Of a stretch of DNA of 64,000 nt, positions 50,001 to 56,985 are shown piece after piece; within the stretch, counting starts at the first letter, position 1, and every line of letters starts with the position of its first letter. The stretch lies in contig JACKAZ010000002.1 in the NCBI GenBank assembly GCA_020634795.1, positions 186,001 to 250,000 of the forward strand, given 5' to 3'. A program made the translations under genes and the position numbers. The notes under the pieces are model-generated. The model worked only from the letters and a program-made list of their open reading frames with translations, did no database searches and was not told where the DNA came from. This DNA is from Ardenticatenales bacterium. Its GTDB lineage: Bacteria; Chloroflexota; Anaerolineae; Ardenticatenales; Ardenticatenaceae.

Positions 50001-52923
50001 GCTGGTCGATTACAAGGGCGGGGGGGCCTTCCGTGCCTTCGAATCGTTGCCCCACTGCGTGGACATCGTCACCAACCTGAACAAGAGCGCGGTCGAGAGG
50101 ATGTTCACCGCCATCAACGCCGAAATCCGCCGCCGACAGGGGCTGAACGCCGACACGAACACGAAGGATATCGTCGATTATCGGCGCAAGGGCTTGCACC
50201 TCAATGGCGGGCAACCCTATCCCCACCTCTTCATCATTATCGACGAATATGCCGAGATGATCGATGACAACCCCGAATATCGCAGCGAGTTGGAGAGCAT
50301 CACCCGCGTGGGGCGGGCGCAGGGGGTCAACCTGATCTTGGCCTCGCAGCGGCCCAAGGGCGTGACTGATCAGATGCGGGCCAACATCAAGTTGAAGCTC
50401 TGTCTGCGGGTGGAGCAGCCCGACACCAGTGTCGAGCTGCTGCGACGGCCCGACGCGGCCCGCTTGCCCAACGGCCAGCCGGGCCGGGGCTACTTGATGG
50501 TGGGCAACGACAATCTGGAACTGGTGCAGGTCTCCTATTCCGGCGAATCGCAGCCCGATGATCGGCCCGACGCGGTGCTCTGGCCCGATCACGAGGCAGT
50601 GGAAACCAGTGGAGGCGAAACGCCGACCTTCTACGATCTGGTGGTGCAGCTCGCGTCGGAATTGGTCGACCACCAACCCGCGCCAAAGCCGTGGCCAGAA
50701 TTTCTACCGTTGCAATTGACCCTTCAATCGCCGATCTATAATCCACAGAATCACACCACGAGCTATCTCAACCCGGCGATCAGCGATTGGCTGAACGGCG
50801 AATGGGCGATGCTCTGGCCGGGCGCCGATTGGGGTGGCAAGGCGATGCATGCCAATGCGGGTCTGTTGGATGATCCGGTGGAGGCGTGGCAGGGGCCGCT
50901 GACAGTCGATTTGGCTCGCAATCATCTGGCGATTTACGGCGATGCGGGTTGGGGCAGAAGCAGCCTGATGCGGACGGTGATGGTCGACCTGATGAGCCGC
51001 CACGGGCCGGACGAGCTGCATATCTATGTGCTCGATTTGGGTGGGCGTGGCTCGCTGGTGTTGGAAGCGTTCCCCCACGTGGGCGCGGTGATCTTCGCCG
51101 ACGAGGACAGCTTCGAAGAGCGACTGAATCGATTGTTGGCCCGATTGGAAGGGATGGTCTCGCAACGCCAACAGCTCTTCAGCGAGGCGGGGGTGCAGGG
51201 ACTGCACAGCTACAACCAGCAACATCCCGACGAGCGGCTGCCCGCCGTGCTGCTGGCCATCGACAACTTCGAGCTGTTGCGTGAAAGCTACGAGATGCTG
51301 ATCGAAAACACGATCCTGCCCTTGGTCCGACGGGCCTCGTCGGTGGGCATCACGGTGATGATCAGCGCTACCACGCCCAACAGCCTGACACGCAAACTCT
51401 CTTCGCTCTTTGGTACGGCGCTCACCTTCCGCCAGAACAATGCGGACAACTATCTGGATATCGTGGGGCGGGGCGCGCTGGAATTGGACGAGATTCCCGG
51501 GCGCGGCTACATCCGCGTGGGTCGTCGTCCGCTGCTTTTCCAAGCGGCCCTGCCGGTCGGCCTGCCCGACGCGGCCACCGGCCGCGACAAACTGAGCGAA
51601 AGCCGCGAATTGCGACGGATGGCCGCGATGATGCAGCGGGCCGTCGCGGCATCCCGTCGCAGGGCGCGGCATTTACCGATGCCGATCGACATCTTGCCCG
51701 AACAGTTGCCACTGGCCCGACTGTTGGAAGCGGCAGACGAGCCGCACCCACGCCGCGTCGAGGCGCTGATCGGCAAAACGGGGGCGTTGGAAACGGCCCA
51801 CTTCGACCTTCAGCGGATGATGCCCCATTTCATGGTGATTGGCCCGCCCCTTTCCGGCAAGACGACCGTGCTCTACAACTGGATCTTCTCGTTGGCGAGC
51901 CGTCACAGTCCGGAGCAGGTCAGCATGATGCTGGTCGACTTCCAGCGCCGCTTCGTCGACTACAACGGGGAGCGCACGCTGGCGGAACTGCCCCATGTCT
52001 TGGCCATCATCAGCGAAACCGAAGAGTGGGAAGCGATCATGCCCCAGTTCCGTGCCACTTGTCAGGCGATTGCGGAAGGGGATGGCAGCCGACAACTCTT
52101 TGTTTTCATCGACAATTTCAGCGATGCGTCGGACGAATTGGAACGCAGCAGTCGCGATCTCGTCTCCGAGCTGTCCACGATCATCCGCCGGTACGGGCGG
52201 GACGGCATCCACTTCGTGATTGCGGATGGCGTCGGCAGCAACACGGGCGAGCTGCGGCGGCGCATCGCCTCGGCGAACTTCGGCTTGGGGTTGCGGATCT
52301 CGCAGTCGCTCGACGCACTGCGTGTGATGCGTACGCCAGCGGGCTTCCGCGACAAGGAGCTGAACGTGGGTCGCGGCTATGTGGTGCGGTCGGGACAGGC
52401 GTCGCTGCTGCAGGCCGCGTCGCCCTACGATGTCATCCCCTTCAGCGACGACGTTGATGAAGATGAGCGGCGGGCACAGGCGCTGGATTGGTGGGTGGCC
52501 CAGATCTGCGAGCGGTACGACGGTCAGCGCGCCACGTGGCTCTCCACAGGGGGCGGCGCGGGGCCGAACGGCAGTGCTCCCTCCGCGACGAACGGCGCGA
52601 GCGCCAGCGAACAGGCGATGCGGGACTTGGCATTGATTCAGAAAGCGATGCAGCGTGAAGTCTGGCATCTGCAGAACGGCGACGAGCTGGAAGCGCGCCT
52701 GGTGCCCGCGATGAGCGCTGTGGCACCCCAGACGCTCTACCACGAAGAGGTGCTGCTGTCGTTGCTGCGCGAAGCGTGGCGGCAGGACAAGCTGTTGCAG
52801 GGCTGGGAAGAAAGCCTGGCCGATCTGCTGATCAACGACATGGACTATGCCTCGCTGGTCATCGACTTGGAGACCGGGCTGGCAAGCTGGCAGCCGCCCG
52901 AACCGAGCACGAATGGCGGTTGA
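44041..52923 (+). CDS. Giant EccC/EssC-type T7SS ATPase with seven P-loop modules
   Basis: FtsK/SpoIIIE-family motor expected to power WXG100 export; 2960 residues against about 1300-1500 for EccC or EssC. Two TM helices near residues 52-102 are followed by a helical stalk, then seven P-loop modules about 300-390 residues apart: GSTGSGKS (577), GASGWGKT (964), GGTGSGKS (1292), GASGYGKS (1625), GGTGSGKS (1958), GDAGWGRS (2300, Lys replaced by Arg) and GPPLSGKT (2601). Modules 1, 3 and 5 have Walker B IIDE or IVDE with the catalytic Glu and DYKGGGAF; 2, 4, 6 and 7 have IDN instead. So the D1-D2 pair was triplicated and one terminal module added. Start at the ATG at 44041. Confidence 0.93.
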   Translation: MLPTDQRFDNGGDPAAHEPIYIDRPPRIQPELPIDVVKIPTPPKRDEDGWMRLIQMALPMLMIVGYLVIMMGGGMGRSPLMILPMFLSIGAMSVFSIYLYFREKAKQEAEERAYEERLIELSHEMHAHHNQQQRFYHYNYPDFTTVLKIAREARYEAEKAERTLRMESRLWERRTDDDDFGVVRLGLGTLPSTVLYELGNEEEYDNPLMRKAKKLEDEAKNVSPIPVIISFRPLPTESDDKEKKEETQQAKEEEDKRTPETHALGVAGESEVAYAFTRSLLSHFAAFHAPQDARLFVVAPQKAPWAWVDELPHCQEEGGTTNYFHDEMGEAANEADKKPPLLANDDEDPLAAYLENIRKILSQRKLRMSESSDNESGGDQTLPHLMVVIDWLDAFSDPESVLSDLESDAAISILLGEGDKLGASIIFLVPERSKVPSSCTAVAEVEETTPASSNRYPEFQKAHFRYAETGLNSFRYVGVADVVKREDEALQFAQKLSELRVRESYGGALAMSVPFLEFMGFDSLRALTDAVPLYWEESEKAPSADWLRARVGAMSGNKPRTLVFSAKRDGVHGMVAGSTGSGKSELLISLISAMAVTYRPSVLNFVLVDYKGGGAFKAFEELPHCVDIITNLAGEGVTRMFTAINAELKRRQQLNTDTETKNIVEYRQKGLHLSHAPYPFLFIIIDEFAEMIADRAEYRAELETITRVGRAQGVSLILAAQRPSGVTDQMRSNIKFRISLRVETPAESREMLRRTDAAYLPGGVPGRGYLQVGNDEIELIQVAYCGDKYVDPTSRQMQPVLWPEREQIDNVVEDQEPPELYKAIIHELNRTAAQQGVPEQRAPWPAFLSPHLSLSDVLIGDSAYERRVALSPPGSGPQKPITSRRYLEDADLASILLGEGWESTLALNPFIPRWLNDEGKGWAEGLDWERFALRPVVGLSDDPYNAKQRPLTVNLPRGHAVIFGASGWGKTTFVRSLIVSLLASHSPNMVHAYLLDLGGRSLGALEEFPHVGAVISPDEEGYKERVEQLLRELEEVVRQRKITLGAAEMGDIYQYNARHRAAPMTAIVVAIDNFTEFRESFGGGVGDEESTLGRFIELARESRAYGVHFLITASQHNVLPPQLHNLFSERFTLRLNDSTEYRAIVGGMVSEIEEIPGRGYSKIGREALAFQVATVGGSDEEGSDTSQELRRLAQKMSAVVAAQPERYALPFSVGALPKAALYRHLLSRMHDTSFDEQFQAPLKALMRDQWAHSLETSEADWLKVTMALSPGDRLRTLELEAKKDGVHGLIAGGTGSGKSELLMTLIVDLAIHYDPSILNFVLVDYKGGGAFKPFEALPHCVQTITNLNKSAVERMFTSINAEMQRRQQLNAETGTKDIVEYREKGLHLSHAPYPHLFIIVDEYAEMISDNPEFKAELESITRVGRAQGVNLLLASQRPIGVTDQMRANIKLRICLRVEEVETSREMLRRNDAAFLPNGVPGRGYLQVGNEGVELVQVAYTGESYANQELATESGRDPKFYDIVVALAQQLLVDAALEAPAAPWPPFLPTALAMDSPLANRAEGDGKAVVVHPALAAWADGRGRWPTVDWQRHAMRGIVGIVDDPWNAAQYPMVVDVKKGHAALFGASGYGKSTFLRALILGLAGSHSPNEFQAHILDLGGRTLEVLRALPHVGTVVMPDERGYEERVQQLWREMNDLIETRKRLFTEAGVSTLYEYNRSGQPVEPALLIAIDNFGEYIETFGNQTAEDSPMEVLTTLMRQSRAYGIHFVITTTRPNVLSSKLYSLFTERMTLRLASQDDYMLVVGGRVSGIEETAGRGYLRVKQGPLAFQVALPPGTVSVDSQGNVEVANEAAQIRAIGERMTAYIARSDQRYAEPLRIDALPNASSYRVVLGDELGIDVNGSYVGALQRAIAERWALNHTAERADWLRVPLGITSGNRIRTLELEAKKDGVHGMIAGGTGSGKSELLITMLVGLAAYYPPDILNFVLVDYKGGGAFRAFESLPHCVDIVTNLNKSAVERMFTAINAEIRRRQGLNADTNTKDIVDYRRKGLHLNGGQPYPHLFIIIDEYAEMIDDNPEYRSELESITRVGRAQGVNLILASQRPKGVTDQMRANIKLKLCLRVEQPDTSVELLRRPDAARLPNGQPGRGYLMVGNDNLELVQVSYSGESQPDDRPDAVLWPDHEAVETSGGETPTFYDLVVQLASELVDHQPAPKPWPEFLPLQLTLQSPIYNPQNHTTSYLNPAISDWLNGEWAMLWPGADWGGKAMHANAGLLDDPVEAWQGPLTVDLARNHLAIYGDAGWGRSSLMRTVMVDLMSRHGPDELHIYVLDLGGRGSLVLEAFPHVGAVIFADEDSFEERLNRLLARLEGMVSQRQQLFSEAGVQGLHSYNQQHPDERLPAVLLAIDNFELLRESYEMLIENTILPLVRRASSVGITVMISATTPNSLTRKLSSLFGTALTFRQNNADNYLDIVGRGALELDEIPGRGYIRVGRRPLLFQAALPVGLPDAATGRDKLSESRELRRMAAMMQRAVAASRRRARHLPMPIDILPEQLPLARLLEAADEPHPRRVEALIGKTGALETAHFDLQRMMPHFMVIGPPLSGKTTVLYNWIFSLASRHSPEQVSMMLVDFQRRFVDYNGERTLAELPHVLAIISETEEWEAIMPQFRATCQAIAEGDGSRQLFVFIDNFSDASDELERSSRDLVSELSTIIRRYGRDGIHFVIADGVGSNTGELRRRIASANFGLGLRISQSLDALRVMRTPAGFRDKELNVGRGYVVRSGQASLLQAASPYDVIPFSDDVDEDERRAQALDWWVAQICERYDGQRATWLSTGGGAGPNGSAPSATNGASASEQAMRDLALIQKAMQREVWHLQNGDELEARLVPAMSAVAPQTLYHEEVLLSLLREAWRQDKLLQGWEESLADLLINDMDYASLVIDLETGLASWQPPEPSTNGG

Positions 52924-53052
52924 GCGGGGGTGTGAATGCGTTGAAACAGCTTGCGCGCAAAGTGACCGATTCACGCTGGGTTCATGATGATGGTCGCAAA
53001 TGCCCCCCGACGCTGCGGACAAACCGCCTTATTGTCAGAGTAGAGGATTCCT

Positions 53053-53703
53053 ATGGCACAGGCCACCAAGCGATTGTCGTTGTTGATTCGGATCCCGGGA
53101 GAAGACGAGGGACAACGGGCCGAAGCGCTGCCAACCCTCACGTTGCAGCAGTTGATCGCCCATACGCTCCGCGAATTTCGGGATAACGAGTTGTTGGTCG
53201 GAAATCCCCACGCCTATTCGCTGGAAGATGGGGCGGGCGAGACGTTGCCCCTCGATATCAGGCTGGGCGAACTGATGCTCGATGAGGGGACGACCCTCAC
53301 GTTGGTCGAGAAGCCACAGCCGATCCCCAAGAAAGCGCAGCGGGCCGCAGAACGGCTCTATCTGCGTGAGGTGCGGCAGAGCGAGAGTGTCCGTCTACAC
53401 TGGCTACCCGCCGTCGTGGGGCGTCGGAGCGAGCAGTTGGCCGACAACGACCTGCTCGTGCTCGATCTGAGCAATTGGCCGAGCGGACAGCGGGTCTCAC
53501 GCCGCCATGTTGCACTCGTTCAAGAGGACGGATATTATGTGGTGCAGCTTCTGAGTGCCAACCCCGTCACGCTCTGGCGGAACGACCAACCGGTCGTCAC
53601 CTTGTCAGAAGAAGGGGAACGCCACCCCATCGAAGCGGGGGATCTGATCAAGTTCGATCGCTCCGATATACAACTCAAGTTCATCGTGCAGAAGGCGGGA
53701 TGA
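53053..53703 (+). CDS. Ubiquitin-like/FHA fusion protein
   Basis: 216 residues. Residues about 5-85 read as a ubiquitin-like fold (KRLSLLIRIPGEDEGQ, LTLQQLIAHTLREFRDNEL, LDIRLGELMLDEGTTLTLVE), the same role of fold as EsaB/YukD and the N-terminus of EccD in T7SS. Residues about 110-215 are a divergent FHA domain (PAVVGRRSEQLADNDLLVLD, QRVSRRHVALVQEDG, LSANPVTLWRNDQPV). Cytoplasmic, no membrane segment. It follows the giant ATPase by 129 bases. A Ubl fused to FHA would connect the core apparatus to threonine phosphorylation. The Ubl call is from pattern, not a search. Confidence 0.75.
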   Translation: MAQATKRLSLLIRIPGEDEGQRAEALPTLTLQQLIAHTLREFRDNELLVGNPHAYSLEDGAGETLPLDIRLGELMLDEGTTLTLVEKPQPIPKKAQRAAERLYLREVRQSESVRLHWLPAVVGRRSEQLADNDLLVLDLSNWPSGQRVSRRHVALVQEDGYYVVQLLSANPVTLWRNDQPVVTLSEEGERHPIEAGDLIKFDRSDIQLKFIVQKAG

Positions 53704-53941
53704 ATGGACGATAATCAGCCCCGGGTCACAAAGTCGCTCCGGGGGTGGATGGCTAGGTCAAAAAGTTAAGGATAGGTCGTTTATTTGAATATCGGCTGGC
53801 GGCGGAGTTGACGAGTTGTGTGGGCAGATACAGATAGAGAGGACGGCTGTTGTCGTTGGGATTGCCCTGTGGCGCTTCGTCCGTCACGATGTACGACGGG
53901 TGGTACGGCATATTATTTTATCATTTTCGATTGGGATCACT

Positions 53942-54823
53942 ATGGATAACGCAACGACCTTACAAACGATACAACTGTCGGATGAAGAGCTGCGGCTCAT
54001 TCTGTATTTGACGAAGCTGACCGATTTCCCGTGGCTCGACGAGGCCGCGCTTGATCCGATGCTGAGCGACGAGCAGCAGGCCTATGGGATGATGGTGGCA
54101 GAGCGTGCACTCCGCTCGCGCAAACTCGCACGTCTGAATGAGGACGGCGCGTTGCGAATACGCGAGGATCTGCTAAGGCTCATCGGCATCTGTGCCTACG
54201 CCGAATCCTCGCTCTACCTGACGCAAATCTTGTTGCCGGAGTCGGTGGGCGTACGCTTTGCTGTTCATCAAAATGGGAATGAACGGGTATTTTACCAGCA
54301 GCCCCAACCTGCCCTGCACCAATTCGGGCGACTCGGGGATTGGGATGAGGTAATAGACGGGTTCGTCCAACGGCTGGGCTGGCCGCAAAACGGGGAGAGC
54401 GAGTTGGACGACGCGCTGCTCGTCCCCGCCGATCTGTTGGCGACCGTGCGGGCCGAAGCGTTCGAGGATCGTGAGATTGCTTACGATCAACTGGTGGCGG
54501 CGGGAACGCCCGATCCCCCCGCAGAACGGCTGATCGACTTCTTGTCGAAGCCGCATCAGCTATCCGTTTTTCAACAAATCAGGCGGCTGGGTGAGGAACT
54601 TCATTTACAAGCTGTCACTCTGTTGTATACTAAGGAGGCACAATGGTTGGCGGTCGAAGTTGCGTCGGACAATGACCGCCATCACTACCGTCTTCAACCG
54701 ATCTCCGCCGCAGAGCGAAATCGATATTTGACCGAGTGGATCACAGACGATATTCAACGTCCCACCCCATCACCCCATCCCCCTTCTTTGGGGCCAAACG
54801 CATACGGGAGATTAGAGTCATGA
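53942..54823 (+). CDS. EspG-like T7SS-associated protein 2
   Basis: 293 residues, soluble. It starts with IQLSDEELRLILYLTKLTDF and has a helical block AERALRSRKLARLNEDGALR, strands VRFAVHQNGNERVFY, a second subdomain (LLVPADLLATVRAEAFEDRE) and a closing strand-helix AVEVASDNDRHHYRLQPISA. The order of helices and strands repeats in 26637-27446 and 56164-56967. Its TGA overlaps the next ATG (ATGA, 54820-54823), coupling it to a WXG100 protein, as expected for an export chaperone and its client. The first ATG with homology is at 53942. The gap 53704-53941 holds no gene. Confidence 0.62.
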   Translation: MDNATTLQTIQLSDEELRLILYLTKLTDFPWLDEAALDPMLSDEQQAYGMMVAERALRSRKLARLNEDGALRIREDLLRLIGICAYAESSLYLTQILLPESVGVRFAVHQNGNERVFYQQPQPALHQFGRLGDWDEVIDGFVQRLGWPQNGESELDDALLVPADLLATVRAEAFEDREIAYDQLVAAGTPDPPAERLIDFLSKPHQLSVFQQIRRLGEELHLQAVTLLYTKEAQWLAVEVASDNDRHHYRLQPISAAERNRYLTEWITDDIQRPTPSPHPPSLGPNAYGRLES

Positions 54824-56133
54824 TTATTCAAGCCAACTATAATAAACTCGAAGAGATCGCGAAGCGATTCGAAGCCAACAGCGAGGCCGTTGCCGAGATG
54901 CAGAAGCAGGTGCAACGTGTCTTTAACAACCTCCATGACGGGGGCTGGATCGGGCGTGGCTCCGATGCCTTTTTCGAGGAGATGACCCACGACGTGTTGC
55001 CGGCCACCGCCCGTTTGGCCAGTGCGCTGCAAGAGGCCAGTCAAGTGACACGCAAGATCTCCGAGATTTTGCAACAGGCCGACCAAGAGGCCGCCGCACC
55101 CTTCCAAGGGGGCGGCGCGGCCAATGGCGGTGATCCGTTCAGTGGTGGGGGTGCGGGCAGTGGCGGTGATCCCGTTAGCGGTGGCACGGGGGGCGGTGCG
55201 GGCAGTGGCGGTGATCCCTTCAGCGGCGACCCCTTCAGTGGTAGCGGTGCGGGGAGTGGCTCGGTTGACGATGGCCTTGGTATGGGAATGCCAAGCGGAA
55301 ACGGCGGCATGGGCTTTGCGACCATGCCCCTTGACCCAACCGGTGGCATCAAGCCGCACAGTGGCGCCTGGAACGACAATACGTTTTCCACCGTCGACCC
55401 CTTCAGCGGCCATCCGACCTTTGATGGCGACCCCGCGATGACGCACTGGCCGCCCGTCTGGAACGGAGATGATGATTACGGCATCCCCAGTAATTGGTTG
55501 GATGACGTGAAGAGCGGCTATGACGACTACCTAGACCCCAGTTGGCAAGATGCCAATGGCATGGTCGAAGGGGATCCCTTCACCAGTGACAACGGGGCTG
55601 GGATGGGAAGTAGCGGGGGCGGCGGCGGTGGAATGACCAGCGATAGCATGGGGCTGGACAGCGGCATGACCGACAGCGGCGCAACCGGCAGCGAACTGCC
55701 GGAGAGCAGCGTGGAGAGCAGCGAGACGCCGACTATGGAAAGCAGTGACACAGGCAGCGGGTTATCCGATGCAGGCTCGTTGGGCGGCGGTTCGTCCGGC
55801 GGCGGCTCGCTGGGCGGCGGTGGTGGCTCCTTCGGGGGCGGCGGTGGGTTGGACAGCAATGGGCTGGGCGCTGGCCTGGGGGGCGACAGCGCTGAGGTCG
55901 AAGCACAGTCCGGTCCGATGCGCTACGCGGCGATTGGTGGCAGTGGCGCGGTAAGTGGTGGGGCCGAAAACGCACCCTCTTTGCGCCACGTCGGAGCGAA
56001 CGGCGGCGGCAGCACGCCCGCCGCCACAGCGGAAGCCGGGGGCGGGGTGCCGATCGGCATGGCCTCGCTCGGTCCCTTGGCCGCCATTCTGGGCAAGCAG
56101 ATCAAAGACAAAGTGAAAGGGGACGACGACTAG
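54820..56133 (+). CDS. WXG100 protein with long Gly/Ser/Asp-rich tail
   Basis: 437 residues. A standard WXG100 domain (IIQANYNKLEEIAKRFEANS, turn HDGGWIGRGSDAFFEEM) ends in QQADQEAAAPF near residue 96. The remaining 340 residues are low-complexity: repeats of GSGGDPFSGG/GDPFSG, a Trp/Asp-rich patch (MTHWPPVWNGDDDYGIPSNW), GGGSSGGGSLGGGGG runs, and a short hydrophobic end (IGMASLGPLAAILGKQIKDK). No toxin motif and no separate immunity gene. It lies among machinery genes, so it could be a structural or surface component rather than an effector, loosely like glycine-rich PE_PGRS or EspB-type substrates. Confidence 0.8.
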   Translation: MIIQANYNKLEEIAKRFEANSEAVAEMQKQVQRVFNNLHDGGWIGRGSDAFFEEMTHDVLPATARLASALQEASQVTRKISEILQQADQEAAAPFQGGGAANGGDPFSGGGAGSGGDPVSGGTGGGAGSGGDPFSGDPFSGSGAGSGSVDDGLGMGMPSGNGGMGFATMPLDPTGGIKPHSGAWNDNTFSTVDPFSGHPTFDGDPAMTHWPPVWNGDDDYGIPSNWLDDVKSGYDDYLDPSWQDANGMVEGDPFTSDNGAGMGSSGGGGGGMTSDSMGLDSGMTDSGATGSELPESSVESSETPTMESSDTGSGLSDAGSLGGGSSGGGSLGGGGGSFGGGGGLDSNGLGAGLGGDSAEVEAQSGPMRYAAIGGSGAVSGGAENAPSLRHVGANGGGSTPAATAEAGGGVPIGMASLGPLAAILGKQIKDKVKGDDD

Positions 56134-56163
56134 GTCGTCTGAGTTGCGAGGGTAAAGTCGGCA

Positions 56164-56967
56164 ATGGCGAGCACTTTGAATGGCGCAAACCCATCGGTTC
56201 TTCTCTCCACAGAAGAGCTGCTGGCCGTGCTGGACATGCTCCAAGCCAACTTCATTCCCGGACTAGATGGCGACATCGCTCAGGCGCTTTCATCGCAAGA
56301 GCGCCAACTGATGCTGACTACGGCCCGCCATTCATTGCTGGCCCGCGAGTTGTTGCGCGAAAACGAAAACGGCGCGGCGCTCCATCGTCGCATCATGGCT
56401 GCGGTCGGCGCTTGCGTTTATTCCCAAGGGGCAATCCTCGCCTTTCACTGGCCGCCCAAATCGGGGCAACCGAGCCGGTTCTTCGGCCACTTCCAAGGCA
56501 ACGAGGTGGTGGCCCATACGCGGCCCAAAGAAATTCTGCACCGTTTCGTGATCTTCGACGAACGTGCCGCGCTGGTCGATGCGCTGCTGGAAGCGTTCGA
56601 GCATGAGCCGACGCCCCCAGCGCCGCCGTGGAAGCTGGCCGTAGCGCGCGATCTGCTGGCGACGGCCCGTTCCGATGCAGAAGCGGGCCGGCTCGATCAG
56701 GCAATGAGAGTCTTGTCAGCCCATGGTCAGAGCGACCCAGCGGTCCGCGTCTTGGTGCAGACCTTCGCCGCCTCACCACGGGTCACAATTCTGCAACTCC
56801 TCAAGCAGGGGAACGAAAAGAGCGCGCTCTCGCAAACGATGACGCTGGTGCAGGACAAGCGTTACCTTTGGATGATGCTGCCGGATGACGAGGCGCGTCA
56901 ACAGCTTGTGGTTCAAACCAGCTCGGTCGCGGAAGTGGCCAACTATCTGACCCACTGGTTCGATTGA
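56164..56967 (+). CDS. EspG-like T7SS-associated protein 3
   Basis: 267 residues, soluble, no enzyme motif. It opens VLLSTEELLAVLDMLQANFI, contains LTTARHSLLARELLRENENG, a strand region (QPSRFFGHFQGNEVVAHTRP) and ends LVVQTSSVAEVANYLTHWFD. It is the clearest partner of 53942-54823: both have LS-x-EEL, then LLSxQER-like and A-xSL-AR-LL blocks at the same spacing. It lies directly behind the Gly-rich WXG100 gene, so that gene is flanked on both sides by members of this family. Confidence 0.62.
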   Translation: MASTLNGANPSVLLSTEELLAVLDMLQANFIPGLDGDIAQALSSQERQLMLTTARHSLLARELLRENENGAALHRRIMAAVGACVYSQGAILAFHWPPKSGQPSRFFGHFQGNEVVAHTRPKEILHRFVIFDERAALVDALLEAFEHEPTPPAPPWKLAVARDLLATARSDAEAGRLDQAMRVLSAHGQSDPAVRVLVQTFAASPRVTILQLLKQGNEKSALSQTMTLVQDKRYLWMMLPDDEARQQLVVQTSSVAEVANYLTHWFD

Positions 56968-56985
56968 AGGTGAACTGATCTCTCG

